DNA of 64,000 bases from Bemisia tabaci. Its lineage: Eukaryota; Arthropoda; Insecta; Hemiptera; Aleyrodidae. The position numbers were made by a program, and so were the translations under genes. Shown here piece after piece: positions 10,901 to 23,250 of this stretch. The first letter of the stretch is position 1. Each line of letters begins with the position of its first letter. The notes under the pieces are model-generated. The model had not been told where the DNA came from, made no database searches, and saw nothing but the letters and a program-made list of their open reading frames with translations. The stretch spans positions 1,550,001 through 1,614,000 of the forward strand of contig NC_092797.1 of NCBI RefSeq assembly GCF_918797505.1. The letters run 5' to 3'.

Positions 10901-13900
10901 TGATTACTGTAGTGTCGTACTTAATTTTTTATGTTTTGCTCAAAATCCTAATATTCATATTCTGTTCACTGTGTTTCAGTAATACAGAAAGTGTTCGAGA
11001 TGTGCAGTTCTGTCCTCACTCAACCCCAATCTTTGCTGCAGTCTCAGAGAATGGCAGTGTCCAGCAGTGGGATCTGCGTAAACCTGAACGCCATGTTTTC
11101 CAATTTTCTGCTCACAGTGGCCCTGTGTTTGCCTGTGACTGGCATCCGGAGCATTCATGGCTTGCGACAGCCAGCCGAGATAAAACTATAAAGGTATGCC
11201 TCCCCTCCAAAATCTGCACAGTATGATTCTCATTGCATCCAACAGCTTGCAGTGCCTATAAAAACTGACAACTATCTGCAGCTTGATCGTTGGAATTTCT
11301 TATTTGTCTGTCGGATACGACAAGACTAAGGTGTATAATGGAGCTTTGTAATTGGTTGGTCTTGTGCATTGTGTCGTGGATCTCAGTTTCTCAAGCCTTT
11401 CTCATGCTGGATAATCGACTAGTTGACGGTTTAGTTTGTTTATATATCGGCACAAGAAAGTGGTATCCGCGACGGTGATGCACAAGACTGACCAATCACA
11501 TAGCTCCATTACCCCTTAGTCTTTCTTTGTCCAGTAGACAAATACAAAGGAGGGTTTTGAAGCATTTTTGAACTGCGGTTTTGATCTAGGCTTTGGAATG
11601 GCTCTTTACTGAGTTAAAGAAGTTTCTGAGAGGCACATGCTTTGATTCCATAGCCTAGATCAAAATCGCTGTTCAAAAAAGCTTCAAAACCCTCCGTCAA
11701 GAGGACTTTGAAAAGACGATCCTTGTGAAGTGGGCAGAACGGCTGAAGCTTTGTGTTCAAAGTGGTGGAAAATACTTCGAAAAACAGCCGAATGTTGAGT
11801 CATCCGTGTCATCCGATGAAGAAACTTGAAGTTCGTCAATTTCCATAAGAGTTTGTAAGTTTCTTCAATAAAAACACTCAATTCTCCTTTAACTTTTTTC
11901 CCCTTGATAAACATATTTGTAGCTAAAAATCCTGGAGGGGGTCACGCTACATGTCATTTTCAAAACCCCAGTTTAGTTTTTTTTTTCAATTTTATTTAAA
12001 ACTCAGCATTGACTTACTTTTGGTACTTTTCAATCGTTTCACCAGCCTTACCCTTCCTGAAGACTTCGTCTCATGCATGAAAAAATGTTTTCAGTAAAAA
12101 TAGCGGATGTCATATTTTTTTCAAATCGTTGTTACTCCTTCAATTCTTCACTTAAATAGATCGTAAAATGTGTGTTTTTCAAAGGAAGAGTTGCTCTTCA
12201 TGAAAATCTTTATAAGAATCCTCTCAGTTCTACGGGCGGCTTAGTGCAAAGCTTCGAAAACTTCAAACGCGATTTTCTCACAATGTGAAAACTCGACATC
12301 CGCTATTGTTACATATAAGTCCTCAAGTGTCAAATAATGTATGGTTTCAACTTTTTTTTCTTTTTAAATTTGTATTTCAGGTTTGGGACTTGAGTACTGC
12401 CAAACCATCCTTAGAGCACATCATCAACACCATTGCATCAGTAGGTCGAATAAAATGGAGGCCGCAGAGGAAATATCATATTGCATCCTGCGCTCTCGTT
12501 GTTGATTGCAGCATCAATGTCTGGGACATTCGGCGTCCCTATGTCCCCTTCGCTTCTTTTGACCAACATAAAGACGTAGCAACTGGCATTGCGTGGCGAG
12601 GCGATCCACAAATTTTCCTCTCCACTAGCAGAGTAATTATTTGTGAAATTTTTCTAGTATCACTCTTTTAATGTAGTTAAAGCTGTCACAGAAAAGCTGA
12701 CTTGATTCAAACAGGGTTGCCACAGTCAGGGAATACCAGGAAAACTGAGAAATGTCAGGGAATTTTAAAAAGTCAGGGAAAACCTGGTAATGTCAGGGAC
12801 AATTTTTTAAATCACCTTTATTTGCTTTCTAGAATGGGTTTAAGGCTTTAAGGTTTTGAACAACAAATTTTGCCTGAAAACACTGAAAACCATTTTCAAT
12901 TATGTCTTCTTAACCACCTGTAATATCTTCAGTTGTGAGGGAATTTCACCAAAATATGTCAGGGGAATGTCAGGGAATTTCATTTTCTAAACTCTGTGGC
13001 ATCTCTGTTCAAAAGACTGGAATGGAAGACCATCAAAAGACTTTGGATCCATGAAACTTTCTTATAACTGTTTTGACATTTCTTTTATTTCAATAATATT
13101 GTATCTTCCTGAAAGTCATTTTTGATTGCCTTATCAATGTGTTTCATTAAAGCTGATGCATAGTTATTGCTACTTTTCTACATACCTATGCTAAATGATT
13201 ACAAAAAATACAACAAAAATAATTTACACTCTGCGTTAAAACCGGAAAGTGCAAATCTAATAATTGATGATAGTGAATTCTTCCAGAAGCATTCAAGTAT
13301 TCGAAAATACTCAGCCGTTCACTTGGAATTTCGTCCTCAAAATCTACCTTTTTTTTCTGTATTCAAAAATCGTACTGAATTTGAAACTCCCAAAAAATGT
13401 ACCTTGTTTTGCACTGTTGCAGACTTCTTTTCATCATTTATTTTTTAAATGAAGAACTACTCGACAGCAATTCTTAACAACTGCTGTTATTTTCCTCTCT
13501 TTGATAAGGAAATTCTGTGAAAACTTCAAAGAATGATGTTGAGTTTTTCTCCTTTATAAATGAAATAAGAGTAGAGATTTTGAAACCCTGTTAATGAGAT
13601 GTGTGGTTTTGTGAGTTTCACCATATATTTATATTGTAATTATTAAGATTCTTCAAAAACACACTGGTTTCTTCCATAGGATTGCACTTTATACCATCAC
13701 AACTTTAAAGATGCCACTAGACCGGCCGATAAAGCAAACCCTCAAGGTATTTCATTCAACACCCAAGGAGATATCGTGTACTCTTGGCGTGTGAACACCA
13801 GTACAAATAAGTCCTCTAAATTACCAGGACTTCTCAGGTAAGATAAAAAAAATTGGAGTAGATTCGTATAGTCAGCAGCACATGCTCCCTCTTACTTCAG

Positions 13901-16900
13901 ATTTTAGATTTGCTCCTTCTCTAATTTTTTTCGGGCACCCTGCCTTATTAGCTGTTGTGAGCTAATGTGACTCTGATGAATGGCGGTTACTGGCAGTATG
14001 CTCCAAATGACGAAAGACAAATGAGTAAACAACAACAAAAACAACAAAATAAAAGATGTTGGAGCATTGAGTCGTCCACATTTAATGCTTCCCTCTAAAT
14101 TGATCTTGAAAATTGGTAAAAAAAAGAGAAAAAAGAAAAGAAATAGAAACATACAACTTGCAAAAAATAAGCTGAATTTTCAAAATGTCAAAACAAAGGA
14201 TATTTTGAAAACTTGCATTGCTGTATCTGCTAGAAATAAAACAAAAACAGAGGAAACCATTTCCTTGAGTCTATTTATTTAGCCACTTTATGGGAACGAA
14301 GGATCAGTTAGGAAGTTCAATTTGCAAACTAATATATTTGTCGGTCGCTTATCTAAAATATCACCGATCATCGACAGCCATTGACAGAGAAGCTGACGAG
14401 TCTGCTTTAATTTTTATGGGTTGTTTTTTGGACATCTTTTAAAAAACAAAAATTGACTACAAATAGTATCTTGTGATTGCATTTTTACAGGCGGAATGCA
14501 GCAACTAGTGATGACTTTGTCAATGCCAATAGCAGCCTAAGTTACTTCAAAAAGAGTAATTTAGGCTTGAAAGGAGATAATGCTTTCCTGCTGTGTGCTC
14601 AAAGGTATTTGTTAACAGGACGACCCCTGGCAGATTTATGTGATCATAATGCAGCGGTTGCCAAGGATCTAGGTAAAACTAATGTAAGTGATAAGGGTAA
14701 TTTTTTTCAATTTTTAACGATGTAAGAGAAGTTTCAAAATTTAACGTATTGACTTGAAGCAACGGCTAAAACTTGTTTTAGTTGAGTTTATGAATATCTC
14801 AATTTTTTAAAAAACTCCACTTATACGCCCTGTCCTCCAAGTTCCGAATTTCTCTCTCTGTCTATTGGTCCTATCTGTATTGACGCTGAGTCTTTGCAAA
14901 TGCCTTCTGTCTACTCTCCACTGCGTCACTTTAACAACTGTGTTCAGTCGCTGGATCCTATTAAAAATTGAGGGAAAATATCTCATACGATTTTTCGCAT
15001 ATAGCATTTTTAAGTTTACAAACTTTATTTTAATCCTCACAGGTGAGCATAGTTTGGAGTATAATTAAAACTCTTTACACAACCAAAGTAGGCGATTTTG
15101 GACAGCAGACTCCTTCTCGAGAAGATGCTCAGAGTGCAACCATGTCGACCGGCCACATTGATCGTGATAAGAAGGATGAAGCTGGTGACATTGAAAAGAA
15201 AGTCAACAAAACACCCAACAATGAAAAAGATGACTACGAAAACGAGGAAGACGAAAAGCTCAAGTTAGCAGAAGACCCTGCTGTGTCGTTTGGCGACTTC
15301 TTCTTCGGCGACTCTGAGATGGATCCACTTAGCATCGACTTTGAACGCGTAGGTAACATTGGTTTAACCGGTGGACTCGTAACTACAACAGATAGAATTG
15401 ATATTCAACAGCCGGATTGGACGTTACCGACCGAGGCTTTCGCTCTTCGACATGAGCTTCAAGACCGCTCACCTCCGCCAGAGCAGTTTCCTAATTCAGA
15501 CTCCCCGGATCTTAATGATGGTAATTTTTTTTATGTTCCTAAGTTCTATTCATAAAATTCTACAGAATTACCAATTTTCTTAGATTTCAGGCTTTCTCAA
15601 TGTTTTAACCTGCATGAAAAAAATTAGCGCCAACTCTCTTAAAACTGAAAAAATTCAAAATTTGAGAAGTGAAAGGAAGGAGTCTAGCCAGGTTGGCCTA
15701 GTGGTCAGCATGTCTGACTCTAATTCAATAGGTCCCCGATTCGAATCTTGTTGGCGTCAAATTTTCAAGGAACATATGAGTGGATATGCAGAAACAGATT
15801 CTACTCGGCCTTAATCCCTAAAAATTTGAAAAGCCTGAAGCACAGATGTGCCTCTGGAATTCCATTCACATATGTCTATAGACAGCTGTAGATTCCTAAC
15901 CTAATGAAAGGCTAGAAGCCAAATAAATTGTGGGGAAAAAAAGAGAAAAAAAATAGAAGTCACAATTTTTGTCAATGGGGAGCGTATTTTGGCTATAAAA
16001 AGGAACATCAAGTTTCTACTGCAAATTTCCCTGAATTCTCTAGGTATTCAATAACTTTTTAAGAACTTGTCACCCTGTTCTACAGACAAAATTTTCTAGT
16101 AAGCATTTTCAAGGGAATTTATCCTACCTGTTCGCTCCGGGTATACTGAAAAATGAAAGCAGAATATCTTAGGAATGAAGTGGAGAGGACATCGACATTG
16201 ACAATGCAGAGTTAATGTAGCAAAACGCAATGATGTATGGAAAAAAATAGGATGAGTGCATCTTTAACCGGCACAATCTAAGTTGTAAAAGCAACACCCA
16301 CATGAGAAACTCAACAGAGAGTTATCTATCATCAACATCATTTTGACAGACATTCTCGGTATTGAAAATTCTTCTTTCAAGTTCCTTAGTTCTAAGGTAT
16401 TAAGTTATCCATGGACTTCACCATAAGCATAGTTTTCTTTGCTTTTGTCCACAAAATATATTTTTTTTCACTTTTGATTGTTTTTACAGAAGCCACCGCT
16501 TTGGGAGTGGAAGATCAACCCTCTTCTCTTCTTTGTGTATCCTGGTGTCTAAGGCTACCTCACTGGGACCCAAGTAATGTTGTTGTTGCTGCCTTGAAGC
16601 ATCATGCCAGTCAAGGCGATATCCAAACGTCAGCATCTGTTTTACTCGCCCTAGGAGAGAAGAGACGAAGTTTAATCAACAATGCGGAACTGGATGAATC
16701 AACTCAAGAACAATGGTTGTTAGCATACATCGACATGTTGACACGATTTAAGCTGTGGGATGTTGCAACACAGGTACAGACATCCTTTATTAAGTTTGAT
16801 GGTTCGGAGACCCGCAGCATTTCACGCATCACCCTGTAGCCTTGTTTGTCCTTTTTTTAGATTGAAAAGTTTTTTTGCCCCCACGTCTGTTGTGTGTTTT

Positions 16901-17926
16901 TAGCTTCTACAGTAAAATTCTACTGTGCCAAGGAAGAACGCCGCATGACCTTTCAGGCGTTGACAAATTTCCTTGGATAAAATACGAATTTTCAGGGAAA
17001 TTTGTGAATATTTCTCCTCCAATTTTTCATAGTATTTTATTTGCAATCAGATCTAAATTATCTGAAGATTTTAAAAAAAATATTCATAATTCTTTCCAAG
17101 AATGAACATATAAGCGGAGGAAATTTGGCAACTCTTGAATGTTCATCCAGCATTTTTCCTTAGCACGGCAGAATTGGATGGATTAACCTAAAATCAGCCC
17201 CACGTAAATCCTAAGTGAAAGAAAAGGAAAGGAACCCAGGTAATACTCTGATGGTATCAATAGGACTCCCCTGCTTTAGGTTGCCTAATTTCTTCTCATG
17301 TTTAATTTTTTACAAGAAAATGTAGGATCACTCTATTTCAAAACTTTGTAAATATATTTTCCATGATTAAAGGGAATTTTGCAGGAAGTTTCAAGGTAAC
17401 ATTCAATTTACTTTTCTTTTGGAAAAGTAGAAGCATGAGAAGAAGTTAGGCAATGTAAATTTGGAGTGTTCTATCGATATTATCAGAGTCTTATCCAAGT
17501 AGGTTGTGCTGAGGAACCTTGCAGTTGTCGAATGTAAAACTCACGTAAAAAAGAAACACAAAACCTCCAGTAAGCTTCCTGAAACTCTGATAAGATGCAT
17601 CACACCAATGTTGTATGAAATATTTTTTTCCGCAGGTGATCCAGTTATCATGGATTATGAGCGTGTGTCAACTGAACCAGCAATCGACAACAGTCCACAC
17701 CAGCTGCGGTCAGTGCGACAAACCCTTGATCCGCAGTGGCTGGTTGTGCGATCGGTGTCATACCGCAAACAGTGCTATCTGCGCTTTGTGCCACAGAGTT
17801 GTAAAGGGTTTGTATGCATGGTGCCAAGGATGCTCGCATGGTGGGCACATGGAGCACATACAAAAGTGGCTCGAAACAAACAAAGTTTGTCCGACTGGTT
17901 GTGGTCATTTATGTGAGTACACTTGA
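7917..17926 (+). CDS. Wdr24: GATOR2 complex subunit WDR24 (ten exons, complete)
   Basis: WDR24 is a scaffold and RING-type subunit of GATOR2 (with MIOS, WDR59, SEH1, SEC13), which opposes GATOR1 at the lysosome and lets amino acids activate TORC1. Exons: 7917-8013, 8675-8791, 9664-9886, 10980-11193, 12381-12632, 13680-13837, 14491-14683, 15043-15520, 16490-16773, 17636-17926. All junctions are GT-AG and phases agree, giving 768 aa, close to the roughly 790 aa of the human protein. Residues about 15-330 are a WD40 propeller; WD-type repeat ends such as [28 protein letters not shown] and INVWDIR are readable. A low-complexity acidic linker lies in exon 8 (residues about 420-578, with [12 protein letters not shown] and [12 protein letters not shown]). 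The last exon holds a Cys/His-rich zinc module from about residue 696 ([29 protein letters not shown]), the hallmark C-terminus of this family. The start is the first ATG that gives [12 protein letters not shown]. Identification rests on reading the family pattern, without a database search. Confidence 0.93.
9284..9407. mobile_element. Short MITE with about 40-bp arms in Wdr24 intron 2
   Basis: TGGACGTATTTCTGCCAAAC continuing into AGAACTATGTGCATTA is repeated as a perfect inverted copy ending at 9407. The spacer is only about 40 bp, so the transcript can form a hairpin inside the Wdr24 pre-mRNA. Related ends occur at 58630-58705 and 47773-47812. Confidence 0.8.
10297..10600. repeat. 'AGGGAATTT' type repeat in Wdr24 intron 3
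   Basis: Starts near AGGGTTTCTAGTGAATCTG and ends near ATGGAAACCCC, with repeated TCAGGGAATC and AAAGTCAAGGAA motifs inside. In style it resembles the element at 12712-13007, with multiple subterminal GTCAGGGAAT-like motifs, but the ends are diverged and no target duplication was found. Confidence 0.45.
11301..11544. mobile_element. MITE with TATTTGTCT termini in Wdr24 intron 4
   Basis: Inverted arms include GACAAGACTAAGG, TAATGGAGCT and ATTGGTTGGTCTTGTGCAT on the left, matched on the right by ATGCACAAGACTGACCAAT, AGCTCCATTA and CCCTTAGTC. TA at both borders would fit a Tc1/mariner-type TA duplication, but that assignment is tentative. Confidence 0.7.
11549..11695. repeat. 147-bp hairpin repeat beside the previous MITE
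   Basis: GGAGGGTTTTGAAGCATTTT with following TTTTGATCTAGGCT is inverted at 11649-11695 (AGCCTAGATCAAAAT to GCTTCAAAACCCTCC). Arms are about 50 bp around a roughly 45-bp loop. It lies in Wdr24 intron 4. Confidence 0.75.
12712..13007. mobile_element. Small hAT-like element in Wdr24 intron 5 with 6-bp target duplication
   Basis: It starts CAGGGTTGCCACAG and ends CTGTGGCATCTCTG, imperfect inverted repeats. It is flanked by TTCAAA at 12706-12711 and 13008-13013. The interior repeats GTCAGGGAAT-like motifs at both ends (subterminal repeats used by hAT transposases). The 6-bp duplication is shorter than the usual 8 bp, matching the hAT subgroup with 6-bp duplications. No ORF. Confidence 0.75.
15680..15930 (+). 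mobile_element. tRNA-derived SINE fragment in Wdr24 intron 8
   Basis: GCCAGGTTGGCCTAGTGG gives an A-box (TGGCCTAGTGG) and, about 40 bp on, GATTCGAATC is a B-box-like sequence; both are internal pol III promoter elements. The T-stem cannot pair well and the anticodon stem has mismatches, so it is not a working tRNA. The non-tRNA body continues to an A-rich stretch near 15930-15955. Orientation is the same as the host gene. Confidence 0.65.
16919..17171. mobile_element. MITE of the 'AAGGAAGAACGCCGTATGAAC' family (copy 1), Wdr24 intron 9
   Basis: Left end ACTGTGCCAAGGAAGAACGC and right end TTTTTCCTTAGCACGGCAG are inverted repeats. The inner block GGAAATTTGGCAAC is shared with copies at 38876-39135, 42361-42612 and 55539-56010. 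Confidence 0.8.
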
Positions 17927-19860
17927 AGGACCAAACTGACGGTAGATTGTTTTTGTCAGTTTGAGTATTTACTCTGTCAACAGTCTTATTCCCGGAAGTC
18001 ACCTCCGGCACTTTTTCCTTCCACACAAAATGTTGAGAAGTTCACAGGAGAGTAATGATAGAATTTTCATTTTTCTCATTCTTGAACATTACCGTCAGTA
18101 TTTTGCAAAGTGCCGTTTAAATAGGAAGTTGAGCACTTACAAAATCAGGATGTAATCTTGAAATGGAAGAAAAGTCCACATGAACAATTCATCAGTGGAC
18201 TGCAAAATTATACATTCAAATGTTTTGGAAAGCAGGTGCAAAAGATTCTGTCAATGTTTTGAGTGGTCTTTTTTTCTAAGCTCATTACGGCAGTTTTACT
18301 CCAACACAAAATGTAATGGGAAGGAGTACTTCGCTCTTACATCTTGATTTTCCTCTCGTTTCTGTTTTCTTAGTTGTTCCAAAGAAAAAGTAGCATGCCT
18401 TTTGTCCCTTTTTGCCCAAGAACGGACAGCATATGGATTTTAAGCATAAAGAAATGCGGAAAATGAATTTAAGGAAGTATCTGAGGATAAACATCATTTC
18501 CAAGAAAGACTTATTCCAAAATGGATATTCATTCTTCTTGCCTGATTACGAGTATATCGCTTGATCTGCCATTTAAACCTATAGAAAAGGATCGATGAAT
18601 AGGGTGTTCGCAATGAACTTCTTAATGATCGATTCTTTACCATAGCTTCAATTTGGAAAATTTAGAAATTCGATCATTCACGCCTCGCCACTGGCAATGT
18701 TGCCAGGCTGTGGCTGATGTAGTCAGGTGATTCCGAGTAAATCTGTCGCTTTAATTTTTTACCAAAGTTGAATCCCCGTTCCTGTGCTTAACTTGTTAAA
18801 AATCTTCAGTTACTAAAACTTTCATAGTTTTACTGTCGAGATGAGACAAGTTAGTTTGACTAAGAGTCAAAGTATGAAATATTAATTATTCACGTCCCCA
18901 TACCCAATTGCATGAAGATTGTGACGGGTTTTTCTTTTGGGGAAGATAAATCGCACCCTGTAAAATCGTCCTTTCCCTTTTTACTGCACAGTCACTGTCT
19001 TTGATCCATTGAAGAAGGAGGCAATACCGGGAATTCAAATTGGACTATAGATTTTGCAATAACGAACTATTATATCCTGCTGACCTATGGAAGCTCCTAT
19101 CTGCCTAGAGAAACTACCGGTACATACGCTACTTTCAAACTGAACCAGAAATAGTAGTTCCCTATAGCAAAATATAGTCCTAATCCTTCCTTGAAGCAAT
19201 GCAGGTATGTCCTGCAACTTTAAAAGCTGAGTTTTGTTTAGGTTCCAAGGGATTCATGCTCAGTGAATTGGACAACATTTCGCAGTAAGGAAAATACCTA
19301 TTCCTGGCCCATCCTTAGAAGCACCTATTCCCATTGGAAACTGTAAGGACAAATCGATGTCCTAAGTACAAAACCACATATGGTCCTCTGTTTGTAATGT
19401 TGCAGACTTCCAATGACACTTTATTTTTTCACAGGAAAGCTAATTAACCTGGGTTCTTGAGAACCTCCTTGATTTTTCCTCTGCGCTAGCAGAATATTCT
19501 GTATAAATTTCAAACCACAGAGAAAGTTGGCTTGTTTCTCTCCGATAAAATAAAATAAAATAAAATAGAAGCAGAAATTTTGAAACATTGCAATAGAGTT
19601 ACATGGTTTTGCACTTTGGCCGTCGATAGGCTTTTTCTAGCAGGAGTCAGGAATTTTAGGTTTTATTTGCAAATGCAGTCCAATTGAGATGCTCCCTAAA
19701 ATCATCTGTGATAAAACTAACTAGTTAGGTGTTTATAGATTCATGTATCTTAGTGAAATTCTTTTTGTAAGTTTTTATGCTGTTTGTAGATTTCTTGTTT
19801 CTAGCCGATTCCTTTTCTTTGTGTGTAAGCAATAAATAGATCATTTTTTTTTTCAGTTTA
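17927..19860 (+). other. Wdr24 3'UTR and downstream spacer; candidate poly(A) signal at 19831
   Basis: No gene is seen. An AATAAA at 19831-19836 followed by a T-rich stretch (TCATTTTTTTTTTC) is a plausible cleavage site; an (AATAA)n microsatellite at 19550-19568 offers alternatives. The actual end of the transcript cannot be fixed from sequence alone. Confidence 0.3.
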
Positions 19861-20012
19861 AATGAGTTCATTCATTGAAGGTATTTTTCAACTCTGTCAA
19901 CTCGATTCGAATGAAAGTATGCACATATATTTCAGGGTTCTCAAAACTCAACTTACAACAAAGCGTATCGCCATCTACCTCGAAGTTAAGTGCTTAGCAA
20001 GGTTATGTAGAG

Positions 20013-20214
20013 TCCACACCAGATAAGTTTACGTACTTTTAGATTGCGACGGAAGATCCTCTGATGTCATTTTTACATGTAAAGTAAACGCAAGGAGCAA
20101 GAGATCAGGCGGAAGATCCGCTGCCTTGCTCCCTGCGCTTACTTTACATGTAAAAGTGACATCAGAGGATCTTCTGTCGCAGTCTAGAAGTGCGTAAACT
20201 TATCTGGTGTGGAT
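20013..20214. repeat. About 200-bp near-perfect fold-back
   Basis: The left arm (TCCACACCAGATAAGTTTAC, GGAAGATCCTCTGATGTCA, TTTACATGTAAAGTAAACGC) is almost exactly mirrored by the right arm, leaving a loop of about 20 bp around 20100. It would form a stem of about 90 bp. No coding capacity; unclassified fold-back MITE. Confidence 0.85.
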
Positions 20215-20454
20215 CCTGTTTCTAGCTGTATGATGTGCAAAGACTTAAAAAAAAAGTTGATACTTTGGATCAGAGTAAGTCTCTTTTGTGGTCAAATTCA
20301 CTATTTTTCCACAAACCATTGAGCCCCCCTCCCCCCAATTTTAAAGAGTAATTTTTTTTTTGTAACATTGTGGCAACATGAATAAATGTAATTAAATTAA
20401 AATCACAAACCGACGTCATTTTCAGAGCTATCTACTCATGTTTAGGATAGTTTA

Positions 20455-20625
20455 AAGCTTCAAACTGAGGCTCTCAAACTGGCACTAACTTTCAATTTCT
20501 CGGCCATTTCTGCACGAAATTCCTTGAAAATTTTAAGATTCGATCCGCGATGTGTCTTGAGCACGGGCACCTTCAAAGATCGTCGGGCGGACAATCTTTG
20601 GAGGGCAACAGTCAACAGTTCCTGC
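20455..20625 (-). pseudogene. Decayed coding repeat (partner of 36375-36530)
   Basis: On the minus strand this reads through THRGSNLKIFKEFRAEMAEK and then stops soon after. The copy near 36.4 kb reads THLRSDLEIFKKFRAEMAEK. Several base differences between copies are synonymous (GCC/GCT, AAA/AAG), so the frame looks once coding. Family unknown; it may be a fragment of a transposon ORF. Confidence 0.4.
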
Positions 20626-20699
20626 AATGAGCCTCTTCAAAGCCCCTAGTTTGTATGTGGGCTGGACAATTAGGGGGTGCAAAATCTCCAAGCAACAGC

Positions 20700-22810
20700 T
20701 AGGTATTAAAAGAGAGATAATTATTAGTTACTTTTGATGCTTCTTCTGATGGAACAATGGTTTAAACTAGTGTCAAAACTTATTAAAAGTAAAATAATAG
20801 TGATTTCACCAGAACCTAATCTTGTACCTTGTGCAGTTAATTAGCTACTTGAAATCCATTTTCCACTTAACCATGAATCATCCTGTACTTTTAAATCGAG
20901 AATGCATGTCTCATAACTTCCTGTCTCAGATTCTACAAAACTAAATAATTATTTACAGGAAAATTCTCCAACAGCACTTGTTATTTAACTTGTGAAGATA
21001 GGACAGGTGATGATAATAGCATAAGAAGTTGTGTTATGTACTTACTACACCATTTTCACAAAATTTTCAAAATATGTATTTATAAAATTGACAGCAACAA
21101 GGTAAAGATGTAGTCGTTTTGAGAGAAATAAGGAGCCTAATTCTTCGTTTTTTCAACAGAATTTTACTGTAAAAGAGAATAAAGAAATACAAAAATTCTA
21201 AAAGCTCTGTATCCAACAGAACACCTCCTTATTTAGGTACACATGGTCTACAATTTCTATTGAAAAGAATACAATTCAAGTGGAGGAGACAATTCTGCGG
21301 ATTTAGGTATTGATCTTTCTTTGATTTCTCGCTGATCAGATCATCAAATAAAAAGAAAACACACATCATTGACGGGGAAAAATAATTTCTCGTCGAGAAC
21401 CGGCAAGAATGTTGAAATCTGCATAACAATGAATTATGAAGATAATAATAAAAGTACGTAACATAGCCGGCATCCTTACTATGACAAAACTAAGAAAAAA
21501 TAAAGATAAACTGAAAGTATACAATGGTATCAAGTAGATAAGTCAGATTATTCACGCCACATTAAGGTCAAATGATTGAGAAATGAAGTCTCTTGAACCT
21601 GCAGGATTCGTCTGTTTGAAAATTGATATTAATATCTTCTTTATACATGTGGTTGTTGGCAGAACAAATATTATACCTACCCTGACTATTGTACTGTACT
21701 TTTCTCTTCATTCATTATGGAGAAAAGTTTACAACTTGAACTTTATACATGGATACAAAATAGTTCTTCCAATTTAAGTGAATGGAAAAGCAAGCCCTGA
21801 AATTGCTGCAAAAAATGAGATTTTATACTTTGGTTTCTCTTAAAACCTTCATTCTTGTAGTTTTTAAGGTAAAAGCAAAAAAAGTTTGTGCTCTGTCAAT
21901 AAGCTAGTCTTAAACTGTGCAAAGCTTCAGTAACTTCATAGCTAAAAAAATACAATAATTGACTTTCCAGGATTCAAAACCTGCATAAAAATCAATGAAG
22001 AAATCTGATCTTTGAAATTTGACGTGTGAGCACAGAGGAAAACATATCCATTCTGTTGCTCTGTCTCAGGATAATGGTTCGAACGCACATTTTTTCTTTT
22101 TTCAGAACTTCAGAATCATTAATAATACAATCGGCATACAGAAATTGCAATTTTTTATATCTTTGAAAATACACCTGACCCTGCAAATAATTAATGAAAA
22201 TTACGAAACAGATGAAACATATTGTGTACAGGGGAACAGGGTATCCTTATAAATTAAGTTTTTTGTTATTTACTCCTGGGAAGAGATAAAGGGATAATTT
22301 CCTCCCTGAGGACCCAAACTAACTTAGAATTAAGAACATGATTTTGGATTGTACTTACAAATCCCTGACTCAGACCTGAACGATACATTGAGACAATAAA
22401 TGCAGAAATCAAAACAGCATTAAAACAATCAATTGTGTGCATTTTTATAAAGTAGGTAGACAGAGAGCTAATCAGCAAATTTAAAGGGAAAAAAAAACCC
22501 AGAAAAAGTCAATATTGATACGGGGACCACTATAATCTGCAACTAACACAGAAACTGGGGGAAAAAAGCTTCAGTTCGCCTTCTCTGGGAATTCCATTTT
22601 TTGCATTTTTCTCTGGTGTTTCATTTACATGAAATCAAGAAGCAAAAGAAGGAGTATTCTCCAAGTAGTATTCTACAAGTAGTATCGGAAATACTTGGAT
22701 GGAACAAGGAGAAAGTGGAATACTGACACAGGTTTGCCTCATTTTTCACTAAAATGCTGAATCCATGTATCCTGGTGGAGATAAATAGTTGTGATTATTT
22801 CTCCACACGC
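20700..22810. other. Intergenic region without recognised genes
   Basis: AT-rich sequence with only short chance reading frames on both strands. No RNA gene or bounded repeat could be supported. Confidence 0.4.
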
Positions 22811-22813
22811 ATA

Positions 22814-23250
22814 ATGGGTCGGTTTTGCTGGTCACAGAATTGTGTTTTGAAGCTTGATTCTTACAGATTGGCTAGAAGTAATAAGATCTGTGGAAACAGC
22901 AACTTTCTAAGTTGAATATTAACCGAGATATCGCCCTTTGGAAAATTCGGTTTATGCTGTCATCCACTGCATTAGTGACACCCTTGATTTCTTCCACCTT
23001 GCTTTCATCAGTCAGGGAAACACATTTGCTCTGGTTCCTAAACGTAAACTCAGATGAAAGCAAGGTGGAGGAAACCAAGGGTGTCACTGCCGCGGTGGAT
23101 GACGTTATAAAACGAATTTTTCAAAGCGCAATATCTCAGTTGATGCTGAATGTAGAGAGTTGCTGTTCGGACAGTTCTTTTTACTTTTAACTGATCTACG
23201 AGAATCAAGCATCAAAACACGATTCTGTGACCAGTGCAACTGACCTATTG
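22814..23250. mobile_element. Fold-back element, about 437 bp (copy 1)
   Basis: Two arms of about 200 bp face each other: GGTCACAGAATTGTGTTTTG, AGATATCGCCCTTTGG and CCACCTTGCTTTCATC on the left, mirrored on the right as GATGAAAGCAAGGTGG, GCGCAATATCTC and CACGATTCTGTGACC. The spacer is about 50 bp. Overlapping frames on both strands are artefacts of the palindrome. A second copy is at 28269-28706. Confidence 0.85.

Noticed and set aside
15684..15757. Functional tRNA gene with CTA anticodon (UAG suppressor)
   Set aside because: The T-stem does not pair and the anticodon stem has mismatches; it is attached to a SINE-like tail, so it is a tRNA-derived repeat.
22872..23190. Pair of overlapping ORFs on opposite strands with similar proteins
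   Set aside because: Both come from the two arms of the same palindromic fold-back element, so the mirrored similarity is an artefact.
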